Source of the DNA: Saprospiraceae bacterium
GTDB lineage: Bacteria > Bacteroidota > Bacteroidia > Chitinophagales > Saprospiraceae
Assembly: GCA_022841345.1 (NCBI GenBank)
Contig: JALHRR010000005.1
Location: forward strand, 101,849 to 165,848
Length of the DNA stretch: 64,000 nucleotides
Direction: 5' to 3'
The notes below the pieces were generated by a model, which saw only the letters and a program-made list of their open reading frames with translations, was not told the origin of the DNA and made no database searches. The translations under genes were made by a program, and so were the position numbers. Of the stretch, positions 53,804 through 63,660 are shown in pieces (within the stretch, counting starts at the first letter, position 1; each line of letters opens with the position of its first letter).

Positions 53804-54194
53804 GGGGTAAGGGGTAAGGCGTAAGTAGTAAGTTGAAAGTTGAAAAAGGAAAGAGGAAAGAGGAAAATGAAAAATTAATCACACAAGCCGGCTGTTGCCA
53901 ATAGCTAATAGCCAAAAGCTAACAGCTTCTTCTTCCGGCTGTTCTCTCGCAGCTCATGGCTCGCAGCTCGCAGCTTCTTCACACACCGGCTGTTCTCCTT
54001 TCCCTTCAAAAGGGAAAGGGCAGGGATAGGGTTCACACACACCACTCAAAACACACACACCGGCTGCTAGCCAAAAGCTAATAGCCAAAAGCCAACAGCT
54101 TCTTCTCACACCGCCTGTTCAAACCAGCAACCAGCAACTAATTCGGCTGCTTAAATCGGCTGTTCAAATCTGAAACCTGAAATCTGAAATCTAC
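53804..54194. repeat. Mixed R6/R5 repeat region before kdtA
   Basis: It starts with a short GGGTAAGGCGTAAG tract, then GAAAGTTGAAA words, then repeated CCGGCTGTT / CGGCTGCT with AGCCAAAAGCTAATAGCC, a TTTCCCTT-CAAAAGGG inverted repeat near 53999-54018, and ATCTGAAATCTGAAATC just before kdtA. No gene. Confidence 0.6.
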
Positions 54195-55442
54195 ATGCCT
54201 TTCCTGCCTTCCAAAATATACGACTATATGATTCATTGCATGGTTTTCGCCATCAGAATCTATAGCATTTGGAACAGAAAAGCTGCGCAGTGGATTCAGG
54301 ATAGAAAAGTGCTGAAAAATACACTTTTTGCTCAAATTAGAGACTTATCCCCCGAAAAACCCGTGATTTGGTTTCACTGTGCTTCCCTGGGTGAATTTGA
54401 AATGGCAAAACCCATCATAGAAGAGATTAGAAATACCCGGGCTTATTCAGATTCTATCGTTGTGACATTCTTTTCCCCTTCGGGATACAGGAACGCACTG
54501 AAATATGATAAGGTGGATGTATTCGGATATCTCTACCCTGATACTGCTGCAAATGCCAAACAATGGATTAAACTCCTGCGCCCGGAAAAAGTCATATGGA
54601 TCAAGTATGAATACTGGGCCCACCATTTATTGGAAGCAAAAAATTCCGGGGCCAAACTGTTCCTGGCCAATGCACACTTTACTCATAAACAGATCTATTT
54701 TCGATTATTAAAATTCTGGTATATGCCTGTATTGAAATCCTTTGACAGAATCTTCACTTTGGATGCAGCTTCTGCAAATGTTCTATTTGATCACAGCCTG
54801 GAAAACGCACAGGTCAGCGGAGATACAAGGATCGACAGAGTGATGGCCAATGCCGGATCAGCATTTGACGATAGTTACCTCACCCGGTTTGCAGGGATGA
54901 GGCCTACCATTGTTCTTGGGTCTGTGTGGCCTGAAGATATGGAGATCATTAGCCCAGCCCTGCCTTTATTATTGAATACCTATAATTTTATCATAGCACC
55001 ACATGAAGTCGGAGAACAACACATTACTTCACTATTAACTTCATTGCCGGAAGCAGCCTGCAGATATTCCAAATTAACACAGGACGCTGATGTAAGTGAT
55101 TTCCGGATCATGATTATTGATAATGTCGGAATGTTATCCAAATTGTATCGGGCAGGCCAAATTGCTTACATTGGCGGGGCATTTGGTAAAGGGCTGCACA
55201 ATATTCTGGAACCGCTTGCTTATGGAATTCCAGTTATTTTCGGTCCTAAAATACAATCAAGAACTGAAGCAGTGGAAGCTGTAAATGCAGGTTTTGGGAT
55301 ATCCGTTCGACAATCCGGGGAATTTATAGAAGCCATTGAAAGCTTAAGAAAAAATACAATGGCAAAATCCGAAATATTCACTTATTTGCAGGCCAATAAA
55401 GGAGCTACTTATAATATCAGTCAATATATTTTCAAACAATGA
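54195..55442 (+). CDS. waaA: 3-deoxy-D-manno-octulosonic acid transferase (GT30)
   Basis: A 415-residue glycosyltransferase adding Kdo to lipid A. Seen: an N-terminal membrane-associated segment, FHCASLGEFEMAKPIIEEIR (acceptor glutamate), VVTFFSPSGYRNA, the conserved ILVLGSVW-like VLGSVWPEDMEII, the donor-site APHEVGEQHI, and YIGGAFGKGLHNILEPLAYGIPVIFGP. Normal length. ATG 54195 is taken; a start at 54228 (MIHCM) would remove 11 residues. The next gene overlaps by four bases. Confidence 0.94.
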   Translation: MPFLPSKIYDYMIHCMVFAIRIYSIWNRKAAQWIQDRKVLKNTLFAQIRDLSPEKPVIWFHCASLGEFEMAKPIIEEIRNTRAYSDSIVVTFFSPSGYRNALKYDKVDVFGYLYPDTAANAKQWIKLLRPEKVIWIKYEYWAHHLLEAKNSGAKLFLANAHFTHKQIYFRLLKFWYMPVLKSFDRIFTLDAASANVLFDHSLENAQVSGDTRIDRVMANAGSAFDDSYLTRFAGMRPTIVLGSVWPEDMEIISPALPLLLNTYNFIIAPHEVGEQHITSLLTSLPEAACRYSKLTQDADVSDFRIMIIDNVGMLSKLYRAGQIAYIGGAFGKGLHNILEPLAYGIPVIFGPKIQSRTEAVEAVNAGFGISVRQSGEFIEAIESLRKNTMAKSEIFTYLQANKGATYNISQYIFKQ

Positions 55443-56431
55443 CACCTATCAGGAAGTATTTATGGACAAAATCTCTTTTGGATCAATTTAAGGGAGTTCA
55501 TGTCCTGATCATAGGTGATGTTATGATTGACAGGTATTTATATGGACATGTTGAGCGCATCAGCCCTGAGGCTCCGGTTCCAATATTGCAATATCACCAT
55601 GAAGAATGCAGACCCGGAGGCGCTGCCAACGTAGGTCTCAATGTTCAGGCGCTGGGAGGAAGGTCCACAGTCATTTCCGTGATGGGTACAGGTTTTTACA
55701 GTAATATGCTGAAAGAGATATTTGCTTCTAACGGATTAAAATCAGAATTCCTGCTTTCTGAACCCGGAAGAATGACCACCGTCAAAACAAGACTTTCTGC
55801 AGGAGGTCATCAATTAATGCGCATAGATCGGGAACAAACTGATTATCTGATGCCGGAAACTATTACTGAAATCAAAGATCAAATAAGGCACATAATTGAA
55901 ACAGATCCTCCCCGGGTAGTAATTTTACAAGATTATGACAAAGGGGTTTTGTCTCCTGAATTGATACATTTCATCATCAAAATGTGCAGGGGAAAAAACA
56001 TTCCCGTGTGTGTAGATCCTAAGCATAAGCACTTTTTTGAATTCAAAGGGGCGACTTTATTTAAACCCAATTACAAAGAGCTGTCACAGGCTATCAATAA
56101 ATTAATTTCCAAATCTTACCAACCAATTTCAGATGCCGTTGGTATATTGGATCGTGAGTTACAGGCAGAAAATTATCTGATAACTCTTTCTGAAGCCGGC
56201 ATATACTATAAGTCTAAAGAGACAGAGGGTATTTCCCCGATTGATCGGCCGGTAGCTGTTGCGGATGTGAGTGGAGCAGGAGATACAGTGATAAGTGTAG
56301 CAGCATTATGTACCGCTATTGGTCTCCCACTTGATGAAACTTCACATCTTTGCAACATAGCAGCTACACAGGTTTGCGAAAAACCGGGTGTCGTCACAGT
56401 TGACTTAAATTCTTTATTACAAGGAGATTAG
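55439..56431 (+). CDS. PfkB-family heptose 7-phosphate kinase (HldE N-terminal type)
   Basis: A 330-residue sugar kinase resembling the N-terminal half of HldE/RfaE: VLIIGDVMIDRYLYGHVERISPEAPVPI, RPGGAANVGLNVQALGG, FKPNYKEL and the ATP-binding ADVSGAGDTVISV with the catalytic aspartate. It should phosphorylate D-glycero-beta-D-manno-heptose 7-phosphate for ADP-heptose. The nucleotidyltransferase half of the E. coli fused enzyme is absent, so a separate RfaE2 must be elsewhere. Its ATG overlaps the waaA stop (ATGA), showing coupled expression of lipopolysaccharide inner-core genes. Confidence 0.88.
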   Translation: MTPIRKYLWTKSLLDQFKGVHVLIIGDVMIDRYLYGHVERISPEAPVPILQYHHEECRPGGAANVGLNVQALGGRSTVISVMGTGFYSNMLKEIFASNGLKSEFLLSEPGRMTTVKTRLSAGGHQLMRIDREQTDYLMPETITEIKDQIRHIIETDPPRVVILQDYDKGVLSPELIHFIIKMCRGKNIPVCVDPKHKHFFEFKGATLFKPNYKELSQAINKLISKSYQPISDAVGILDRELQAENYLITLSEAGIYYKSKETEGISPIDRPVAVADVSGAGDTVISVAALCTAIGLPLDETSHLCNIAATQVCEKPGVVTVDLNSLLQGD

Positions 56432-56559
56432 ATGATCTTAGGAAATAAATAACAGAACTATTGACATTATTTTTGATGGGCCTGTTTGTTCAAATGACAA
56501 ATTTTTTACTAACTTCGTCTCTCTATTCAAAATCTTATTTTTTAAAAAACAAGCGTGGT

Positions 56560-58935
56560 ATGAAAAAAAATTACTCAGTTTTAATGACCATGATGCTCTG
56601 TTTATTGGGTGTCATGCAATCTTTTGGACAAGCAAAATATTATGTACAGGTGAATTCACCTGTAGCTGCAGAAATTCCAGTTGTTGGAGTTGCTTTAGGA
56701 TGGGGAACTCAGGTGTCACCTGATGCTCCATTAACGGCTGATGCAGTTGTTTCTGCGGATGGTTCAGCTACTCCGACACTTGGATGTCAGCCAGCAGCTG
56801 CCGGTACATATGATGGCAAAATTGTTGTCGTAAGAAGAGGTACTTGCACCTTTGTTCAGAAAGCCGCCAATATACAGGCAGGTGGTGCACTAGCAGTATT
56901 TATTGTCAATACAGTTGACGGTGTAGTTGCAGATATAGCAATTGCTACAGGTTCTGCAGCTATTAATATTCCTGTTGTGATCCTTCCTTTTGAAGAAGGT
57001 GAAGAGCTTATTGCAGGTATCGAGCAAGCCGGGGGCCTTGGTATCGCAGTAAATGTTTCTTTGGTACGTGAACCACTTGATCCGGGTAATATTACTCTGA
57101 TTTGGGGAGGTCCCGGCATTCCAAACTCTGAATTTGATGGTGGATTGAATGACTGGACAGCTGTAGGTGTTTCCTGTAGTCCGGCTCTGAATGGTGCGCC
57201 TGTGGATGGCTCAAATGCAGCATGGCAGTGGGCTGAATATCCTCGTTCTATTGGTGGATATTCAGGTTTAAGAGGTACAATTCATTCACTTTCTGCCTAT
57301 AATGGTGCAATGTTGTTTGATTCAGATTATATTGATAATCTTGGTATAGCTGGAAATTTTGGTGCAGGACCTTGTCCTTCTGCTCACAGAGCTGAATTGA
57401 TATCTCCTGTGATTGATCTTACAGGTCAAACAAGTGTTGCAGTAAGATTTAATCAATACTACAGAAGATTCGGTGGTCCTGGAAGCGCTCAGGGTACTCC
57501 CGGTACTTTCATTGAAGTTACAACAGATGGAGGAACTACCTGGACACCGTTTACCATTAACACAGCAACTGCAGTTAATGCAGCTACTCCTATTAATGAT
57601 GTTCAATTGGTAGATATTTCTTCGGTAGCCGCTAACCAATCAGCAGTACAATTCAAATTTGTATTTGATGGTGATTATTATTTCTGGCAGATTGATGATG
57701 TTTATCTGGTTGCTTTACCAGAAAACAGCATAGGTATCAACAGAGCTATGTACCCTATTGTATCACGCTATACTCCTGCTGCCTACATTGGATCAGAACA
57801 AGAATGGCCTTTCTCTGCTGCTGTCAGAAACTTTGGTGGCAACACTATTGAAGATGCAGTATTGAGAGTGGAAGTGGTTCATGTCACTGGTGGAAATGCC
57901 ATTGTATATGAAAGCAATCTTGCAGTAGATCCATTTGCTCCTTCTGCTGATGACTTTGTAGTACAGTTTCCTGAAACATTCCTGCCTGCAGGTTTGACTC
58001 CGGGAGAATATAGAATTACATATTCAATCTTACAGGAAGGTGTGGAAGACTTTGACCCAAGCAATAACACACTGAACTTTACTTTCTTTGTAACAGATAA
58101 CGATTACTGGCAGTCAGGTGAACCAAGAACAAACATTTTGGTTGGTGGATTAACTTCTGAAACCTGGGGTTACGGTGCATTATTTGAAACTTCTGCTGAT
58201 ACACAGGAATCATATAAAATTGAAAGCGCTCAGATATATGCTGCTGCTCAATCTGGTGTTGCTGCTGATGTAGAAGGTGTAGAATTAGTATTCTATATGC
58301 TTAATCTAATTGGCGCCGGTCCAATTGCCGGATCTTTATTGGGAGATGGTGAAACTAATGACTTTGCAGGTTTTGGTTCTCATATATTGACTGCTGCTGA
58401 AAACAATCAGATTGTGACTTTGGAGGTATTGAATGATGCTGACGAACCACTAGTCCTTGAAAATGGAACCAACTATTATGGTATGATATTCGTTCCGAAT
58501 AATTTAAGAATCGGAGCGGACAACCAGGCAGTAAATTATCCGGTTACACTGGAGACTGGTAGCGTATTATTATTCTCAAGAATTTATTTCAATGGTGGAT
58601 TCTCTTCTACTTTCAGAAATACAACTCCATATGTGAGATTAAATTTAGCGCTGGTAGTTTCTACAGATAACAACCCACTTCCTGAAACAGCAATGACAGT
58701 ATATCCAAACCCTGCTGAAGACTTCGTTTTGGTAGATCTGGATATGGACAATATGACTAAAGTAACTATAACGCTGGCTGATATCAATGGTCGCGTAATT
58801 AAGTTCGACAATTTCCAAAATGTAACTACTATGCAACACAGATTCGATACAAGCAATCTGACTGCAGGTACTTACCTGGTAAGAGTAGCTTCTCCTGAAG
58901 GAACTTCTACTAAGAAATTGGTTATAACTAAATAA
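56560..58935 (+). CDS. T9SS surface protein with PA domain and choice-of-anchor/MAM-like domain
   Basis: A 791-residue protein. The ATG at 56560 (MKKNYSVL) opens directly into a signal peptide ending QSFGQ. Residues of about 22-165 form a protease-associated domain (GCQPAAAGTYDGKIVVVRRGTCTFVQKAANIQAGGALAVFIVN). A choice-of-anchor J or MAM-like beta-sandwich follows at about 185-390 (NSEFDGGLNDWTAVG to YYFWQIDDVYL). A middle region carries an EYRITYSILQEGVEDFDPSNN strand pattern. Residues of about 715-791 are the T9SS domain (MTVYPNPAEDFVLVD). The function is unknown; the gene after it is a shorter relative. Confidence 0.87.
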   Translation: MKKNYSVLMTMMLCLLGVMQSFGQAKYYVQVNSPVAAEIPVVGVALGWGTQVSPDAPLTADAVVSADGSATPTLGCQPAAAGTYDGKIVVVRRGTCTFVQKAANIQAGGALAVFIVNTVDGVVADIAIATGSAAINIPVVILPFEEGEELIAGIEQAGGLGIAVNVSLVREPLDPGNITLIWGGPGIPNSEFDGGLNDWTAVGVSCSPALNGAPVDGSNAAWQWAEYPRSIGGYSGLRGTIHSLSAYNGAMLFDSDYIDNLGIAGNFGAGPCPSAHRAELISPVIDLTGQTSVAVRFNQYYRRFGGPGSAQGTPGTFIEVTTDGGTTWTPFTINTATAVNAATPINDVQLVDISSVAANQSAVQFKFVFDGDYYFWQIDDVYLVALPENSIGINRAMYPIVSRYTPAAYIGSEQEWPFSAAVRNFGGNTIEDAVLRVEVVHVTGGNAIVYESNLAVDPFAPSADDFVVQFPETFLPAGLTPGEYRITYSILQEGVEDFDPSNNTLNFTFFVTDNDYWQSGEPRTNILVGGLTSETWGYGALFETSADTQESYKIESAQIYAAAQSGVAADVEGVELVFYMLNLIGAGPIAGSLLGDGETNDFAGFGSHILTAAENNQIVTLEVLNDADEPLVLENGTNYYGMIFVPNNLRIGADNQAVNYPVTLETGSVLLFSRIYFNGGFSSTFRNTTPYVRLNLALVVSTDNNPLPETAMTVYPNPAEDFVLVDLDMDNMTKVTITLADINGRVIKFDNFQNVTTMQHRFDTSNLTAGTYLVRVASPEGTSTKKLVITK

Positions 58936-58967
58936 AAATTGAGCGAAGCAGCAATGCTTCTTCATAA

Positions 58968-59003
58968 AGTCCCTGTGGTCACGCATCACAGGGGCTTTTT
59001 TTT
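58968..59003 (+). terminator. Intrinsic terminator between the two T9SS genes
   Basis: Stem CCCTGTG / CACAGGG with a nine-base loop, followed by GGC and nine T. Confidence 0.9.
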
Positions 59004-59096
59004 TCGTATTATATATATGACCCAATTCTGACAACGCAAACGACTTAATTTTTTAATTTTATTTTTTTATTTTTTCACACGATAACGATTTTCACT

Positions 59097-60995
59097 ATGA
59101 ACAAATTGATTACATTAATTTGTGCTATCCTGTTTATGACCAGTACGGGTCTAATAGCACAGACAGTCATTTGGGGAGGCCCCGATGATCCGAATTCCAC
59201 ATTTGCCGGAGGCTTGAATGGCTGGACAGCTGTGGGTGTTACATGCAGCAATAATTCCGGAGGGACTGCAATACCCGGAACGAATGCCACATGGCAGTAC
59301 AAAGCAGACGCCAGCCCGGCAGGTGGTGCTTATGCTGGTACGCAGCCAATGCTTTCACCTACCGCTGCTAATGGGGCAGTTATTTTCAATTCTGACAGAT
59401 TGGATAATAATGGAGTTGTAGGTGCCTTCCTTACGGGAGCTTGCCCATCTCCTCACAAGGGATATTTAGTATCACCAATCATCGACATGAGCGGTCAAAG
59501 TACAGTAATCCTGACATTTCATCAGTATTACCGGAATTACCTGGCTCGTACTACTGTAGAAGTATCAGGAAATGGAGGACAAAACTGGACTGAATTTGTT
59601 GTGAATTCTGAAATCGAGCTGGGTGAATCGACGCCCCGAGATTCCAAGAAATCAATCGATATCAGCTCTGTAGCCGCCAATCAGGATGATGTCCAGATCA
59701 GATTCGTTTTTGATGGAGACTACTACTTTTGGCTGATAGATGATGTTGTGCTGATAAGTTCACTACCTCAAAATAGTCTGAGTATGGACCGTCATTTTTA
59801 TCCTGTGTCCAACTTATACATTCCTGAAGGATTAGCCGCAGGCGAATCTTATAGATTTTCTGCCAGAATATCTAATGAAGGAGGTAATGAGGTTTCTGAT
59901 GCATACATAAAAGTGCAGATTGTTGCTGCAGTCGGTGGTGCTATTATTTGGGAAGATAGTTTAGCCCTGGATCCTATTCCTGCCGGTACTACTGGCCTGG
60001 TTGTTCAGCTCCCTGAAGAAATCACTTATTCCCCTGCAGACCTTGAACCGGGACAATACTTCATTCGTTATACAGTATATCAGCCGGGTGTAACAGATAA
60101 CTTTCCCGGTGACAACGTTCGTCAAAGCACGTTCTACATCACCGAAAATGATGATGTGTGGCAATCAGGTGAATTGCGTACTTATACAAGACCCTGCTTT
60201 GGTGATCCAAATTGTACTGCAACGGCTCCATGGGCTTGGGGCACATTTTTCTTTGTTCCGGAAGAAACAGTGGAAGACTTCAAAATTGGATCTGTAACAA
60301 CCTCCGTAGCCGGAGAAGCATCAGCGGCTGATCTGAATGGCAAAATGGTAGAATTCATTGTGCTGGAAATATTGAACGATGACTTTTTTGGAGATGGAGT
60401 TACGCCGGGTGATGGATCAAATGAATTTGCAGGTTTTGGTGTACTTGACATATCCGCAGAAGATGATCAGGAGGAAATTGTTATTCCTTTAGAAAATATT
60501 GATGAAGAGGCTTTTATAGTTGATAAGGGAGTGACTTATTTTGCTTATTTAAGTATGCCTGATCGCATCCAGATGGGTTTCGATAACCAGTATATAAACC
60601 ATCCATTAAGTCTGACAGAGGGTCAGGTTATTTTTACTTCCAGACTATATTTCGATGGATCATTTCAGTCTACTTTTGGTAATGCAATGCCTTACATTCA
60701 GTTAGATCTTTTGACAACCTCAGTTGACAATACGCCTCTGCCGGATTATGCAATGACGCTATTTCCAAATCCAGCCGGTAACTATACTAATGTGGACGTA
60801 AAGTTGGATCAGGCAAGCAATATCACTATTACACTGGCAGATATTTCTGGAAAAGTGATCAATTTCCAGAATTTCAAGTCAGTGCAGACTATGCAGCATT
60901 CTATCGATACTTCAAAGCTTCCTGCCGGAGCTTATATTGTGAGAATTGCTACAGAACAAGGTACTTCTACGAAGAAATTGATGATAGCGAAATAA
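59097..60995 (+). CDS. T9SS surface protein with choice-of-anchor/MAM-like domain, paralogue without PA domain
   Basis: A 632-residue relative of the upstream gene. After the signal peptide (cut after GLIAQ) it goes straight to VIWGGPDDPNSTFAGGLNGWTAVGV, equivalent to the upstream IWGGPGIPNSEFDGGLNDWTAVGV, then the beta-sandwich to YYFWLIDDVVL, the shared QSGE-RT and LAFGFG-like middle region, and a T9SS domain (MTLFPNPAGNYTNVD ... MIAK). The pair therefore differs by a gain or loss of the PA domain. Each gene has its own terminator, so they are not an operon. Confidence 0.86.
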   Translation: MNKLITLICAILFMTSTGLIAQTVIWGGPDDPNSTFAGGLNGWTAVGVTCSNNSGGTAIPGTNATWQYKADASPAGGAYAGTQPMLSPTAANGAVIFNSDRLDNNGVVGAFLTGACPSPHKGYLVSPIIDMSGQSTVILTFHQYYRNYLARTTVEVSGNGGQNWTEFVVNSEIELGESTPRDSKKSIDISSVAANQDDVQIRFVFDGDYYFWLIDDVVLISSLPQNSLSMDRHFYPVSNLYIPEGLAAGESYRFSARISNEGGNEVSDAYIKVQIVAAVGGAIIWEDSLALDPIPAGTTGLVVQLPEEITYSPADLEPGQYFIRYTVYQPGVTDNFPGDNVRQSTFYITENDDVWQSGELRTYTRPCFGDPNCTATAPWAWGTFFFVPEETVEDFKIGSVTTSVAGEASAADLNGKMVEFIVLEILNDDFFGDGVTPGDGSNEFAGFGVLDISAEDDQEEIVIPLENIDEEAFIVDKGVTYFAYLSMPDRIQMGFDNQYINHPLSLTEGQVIFTSRLYFDGSFQSTFGNAMPYIQLDLLTTSVDNTPLPDYAMTLFPNPAGNYTNVDVKLDQASNITITLADISGKVINFQNFKSVQTMQHSIDTSKLPAGAYIVRIATEQGTSTKKLMIAK

Positions 60996-61024
60996 TATTA
61001 GCGCATTATTAATAGCTTATACTG

Positions 61025-61060
61025 AGCCACCATGATCACAAGTCATGGTGGCTTTTTTTT
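61025..61060 (+). terminator. Intrinsic terminator of the 59097 gene
   Basis: Perfect 11-pair stem AGCCACCATGA / TCATGGTGGCT with a seven-base loop, followed by eight T. Confidence 0.94.
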
Positions 61061-61129
61061 GTATTGGAACATTTGCCGCTCATACAGTCGCGGCCAATCT
61101 TGAAATCCTCAGGAAAATCTGACTTGTAA

Positions 61130-61215
61130 CGAGTGTAGCACGCGCAGGGCGCTTAGGTGGGATCAACACGTCCGGTGTGTGAGCGTCGGCTGTGCCTCGC
61201 TCGTCCTACACCGCT
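61130..61215 (+). repeat. GC-rich repeat R4, copy 1
   Basis: GCGCAGGGCGCTTAGGTGG, then AACACG-CCGGTGTGTGAGC and TCGGCTGTGCCTCGCTCGT. The same order occurs at 63661-63745. It contains ACACG / CGGTGT and GAGC / GCTC pairs. It stands out from the AT-rich surroundings. Confidence 0.7.
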
Positions 61216-61254
61216 GTCAACTCCAATATTCCTTAAAAAGAGTATCTTTATACG

Positions 61255-61866
61255 ATGAAATTTTACCACTTTTTCCGGCACTTATTCCTGCTTCTCGCAT
61301 TTCAATTAACTTTTGTTCAGTTGTCATCAGCACAAAGTCATTCTAATGCTGATTCGCTGGCAGTTGATATTTTTTGGCAGCGATTGCAATCCATTTGTGG
61401 GAAATCATTTGAAGGAACGGTCACCCATGCACCACCGGGAGATACCGCTTTTAGCAATAAAACGCTGGTAATGGAAGTTCGTTTGTGCAGGGAAAATGAA
61501 ATCAGAATCCCATTTCATGTAGGTGAAAACAAATCCCGTACCTGGATACTCACAAAACAAAATGATAGAATACTCCTGAAACACGATCACAGGCATGTGG
61601 ATGGGACGGAGGACCATATCACGCAATACGGTGGATGGACTCCAAATTCAGGCCAGGCCGGATCTCAGATTTTCATCGCTGATCAGTTTACAACTGAATT
61701 ACTACCTCCGGCTTCACACAATGTCTGGATGATCGAAATTGATCCGGGGAATATGTTCGCTTATTCGCTTCGAAGACAAGGCAGTGACAGATATTTCAGA
61801 GTCTCATTCGATTTGAAAAAAGAAATCAAAGCTCCTCCTGCTCCATGGGGTTGGTCTGATAAGTAA
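61255..61866 (+). CDS. Secreted protein of unknown function (203 aa)
   Basis: A signal peptide (cut after LSSAQ, about residue 27) leads into a beta-rich domain: AVDIFWQRLQSICGKSFEGTVTHAPPGD, MEVRLCRENEIRIPFHVGENKSRTWILTK, and ILLKHDHRHVDGTEDHITQYGGWT. The HDHRHVDGTED stretch is unusually rich in His and Asp. The pattern resembles a conserved family found in Bacteroidota and other bacteria, but I cannot name it. A TATCTTTA box 61243-61250, one base off the -7 consensus, lies just before the start. Confidence 0.75.
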   Translation: MKFYHFFRHLFLLLAFQLTFVQLSSAQSHSNADSLAVDIFWQRLQSICGKSFEGTVTHAPPGDTAFSNKTLVMEVRLCRENEIRIPFHVGENKSRTWILTKQNDRILLKHDHRHVDGTEDHITQYGGWTPNSGQAGSQIFIADQFTTELLPPASHNVWMIEIDPGNMFAYSLRRQGSDRYFRVSFDLKKEIKAPPAPWGWSDK

Positions 61867-62050
61867 TTGATTTCTATACAAAATGTATCTTTCATCAGCC
61901 AGAAACAAGCTTTAGTCTAGAATCCGGTAATATCAGCGGTAACAATGTGAATGGACAAGCGTTTTATTAATAATTTTGCATATCTCAGACCTGCCAGAAA
62001 GAGTTGATTCCTTTTAATTTTTAATCTTCACCCAGCTATTACATTTTAAT

Positions 62051-63568
62051 ATGAAGTTTATTCACGTCTGTACATTTCTGCTATTCAGCGTTATTTGCTT
62101 TTCTCAGGCAAAAACAACTTCGATTCCGGTTAGCAGTGAGCGGGAATTAGTCGAACAACATATCCGCTTCCTGGCTTCTGACGAGCTCCGGGGTCGCCGT
62201 GTGCTATCGGAAGGGATCGAAGTTGCGGGACAATACATTGCTGACTATTACTCTATGAATGGGATTAAGCCCTTGGGTGATGGAAAGACCTATTTTCAAA
62301 ACGTTCCGCTTAAAATCTCCCAACCTGCTGAAAGCGGAACACTCCTTGTCGGCAAGGAATCTTTCGAGCTTGGAAAAAATCTTGTCATTCTGACTGGAAA
62401 ATCAACAGATTTGAAGCAACATCCTTCCATTTTCGCAGGGCATGGCTGGATAGATTCTACCAAAAATCATGATGACTATAAAAATCTGGATGTCAGAGGA
62501 AAAATTGTTTTTGTCCTTCCCGGAACTCCCGAAAGTAGCAGCCCAATGGCTGTTTTTGAGGCTATGACATCTAAAAGAGCCTGGGCAGCTGAGAAAGGTG
62601 CTGTGGCTCTAATTGAATTGTACAGACTCAATAATTTTCCTTTCCAATTCTTTATGAATTATTTCAATAAGGAACAGATAAGTCTGAGCAAGGAAGGGAA
62701 TAAGAATCTGGACCAGATGACCTATGCCTGGATCAAAGAAACTGACTTGGAAAATTTGAATACTATGAAGGGAAAACCTTCCTTTGTTTCAGATCTGAAA
62801 CATTCAGGTGTAGTATCAACAGTCAGCACATGCCGCAATGTGGTAGGACTTATTCAAGGCACAGATCCTGAACTATCTAAAGAATATATTCTTGTCACAG
62901 CTCACTATGATCATGTAGGTGTGGGTGAACAAGGCGGTGCTGCTTTTTCTGAAGAAGATAGTATTTTCAACGGTGCCAGGGACAACGCAATTGGTGTGTC
63001 TGCATTACTAAGTACAGCAAAACTGCTGGCAGAGAATCCTCCTAAGAGGTCTGTCATTTTTGCAGCAGTTACAGCTGAAGAAGTGGGTCTTCTGGGAAGT
63101 AAATATTTTGCAGATCATACTCCGGTTCCCATCGAACAAATTATATACAATATCAATACTGACGGCGCTGGTTACAATACTACCAATGCCATATCGGTTA
63201 TTGGTTTTGGACGCACAGGAGTGGATGATTTACTTTTTAAAGCAAGTAAAGAGAAACAGCTGGAAATAATTCCAAACCCGGTCCCTGAACAAAATCTTTT
63301 TGACAGATCAGATAATGTCTCATTTGCTGTGAAGGGAATTCCTGCCATCTGCATCAGTCCGGGGGTGACTAGTTTTGATGCGGTACTCATGAAGAATTAC
63401 CATCAGGTCTCCGATGAAGCAGATACTATTGACTTTGATTATGTCACAAAATACTGCCAAATCTTCGCCAAATCTACCCAGCTGATCGCCAATTGGAGTC
63501 AAAAACCTTTCTGGGTCACAGGAGACAAATATGAGGATGCCGGCAAAAAGCTGTATGGCCTGAAGTAA
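62051..63568 (+). CDS. M28 family zinc aminopeptidase with PA domain
   Basis: A 505-residue secreted peptidase with a signal peptide (cut after CFSQ, residue 19). A PA-like insertion at about 95-230 includes the GHGWIDSTKNHDDYKNLDVRGKIVFVLPG stretch. The catalytic domain has zinc ligands His285 and Asp287 (TAHYDH), Asp311 (ARDNAIG), the general base Glu343 and ligand Glu344 (TAEEVG), Asp371 (NTDGAG) and His451 (YHQVSDEAD). It should remove N-terminal residues from peptides in the periplasm or outside. There is no T9SS domain. It is monocistronic. Confidence 0.94.
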   Translation: MKFIHVCTFLLFSVICFSQAKTTSIPVSSERELVEQHIRFLASDELRGRRVLSEGIEVAGQYIADYYSMNGIKPLGDGKTYFQNVPLKISQPAESGTLLVGKESFELGKNLVILTGKSTDLKQHPSIFAGHGWIDSTKNHDDYKNLDVRGKIVFVLPGTPESSSPMAVFEAMTSKRAWAAEKGAVALIELYRLNNFPFQFFMNYFNKEQISLSKEGNKNLDQMTYAWIKETDLENLNTMKGKPSFVSDLKHSGVVSTVSTCRNVVGLIQGTDPELSKEYILVTAHYDHVGVGEQGGAAFSEEDSIFNGARDNAIGVSALLSTAKLLAENPPKRSVIFAAVTAEEVGLLGSKYFADHTPVPIEQIIYNINTDGAGYNTTNAISVIGFGRTGVDDLLFKASKEKQLEIIPNPVPEQNLFDRSDNVSFAVKGIPAICISPGVTSFDAVLMKNYHQVSDEADTIDFDYVTKYCQIFAKSTQLIANWSQKPFWVTGDKYEDAGKKLYGLK

Positions 63569-63660
63569 GGGACTAGGACGCTGAGAAGGGTTTTACACTT
63601 CCGGTGTATGGGTTGGCTATCACTTTGAAGCGCGTTATCCCGTAGCAGACCCGTAAAGAG

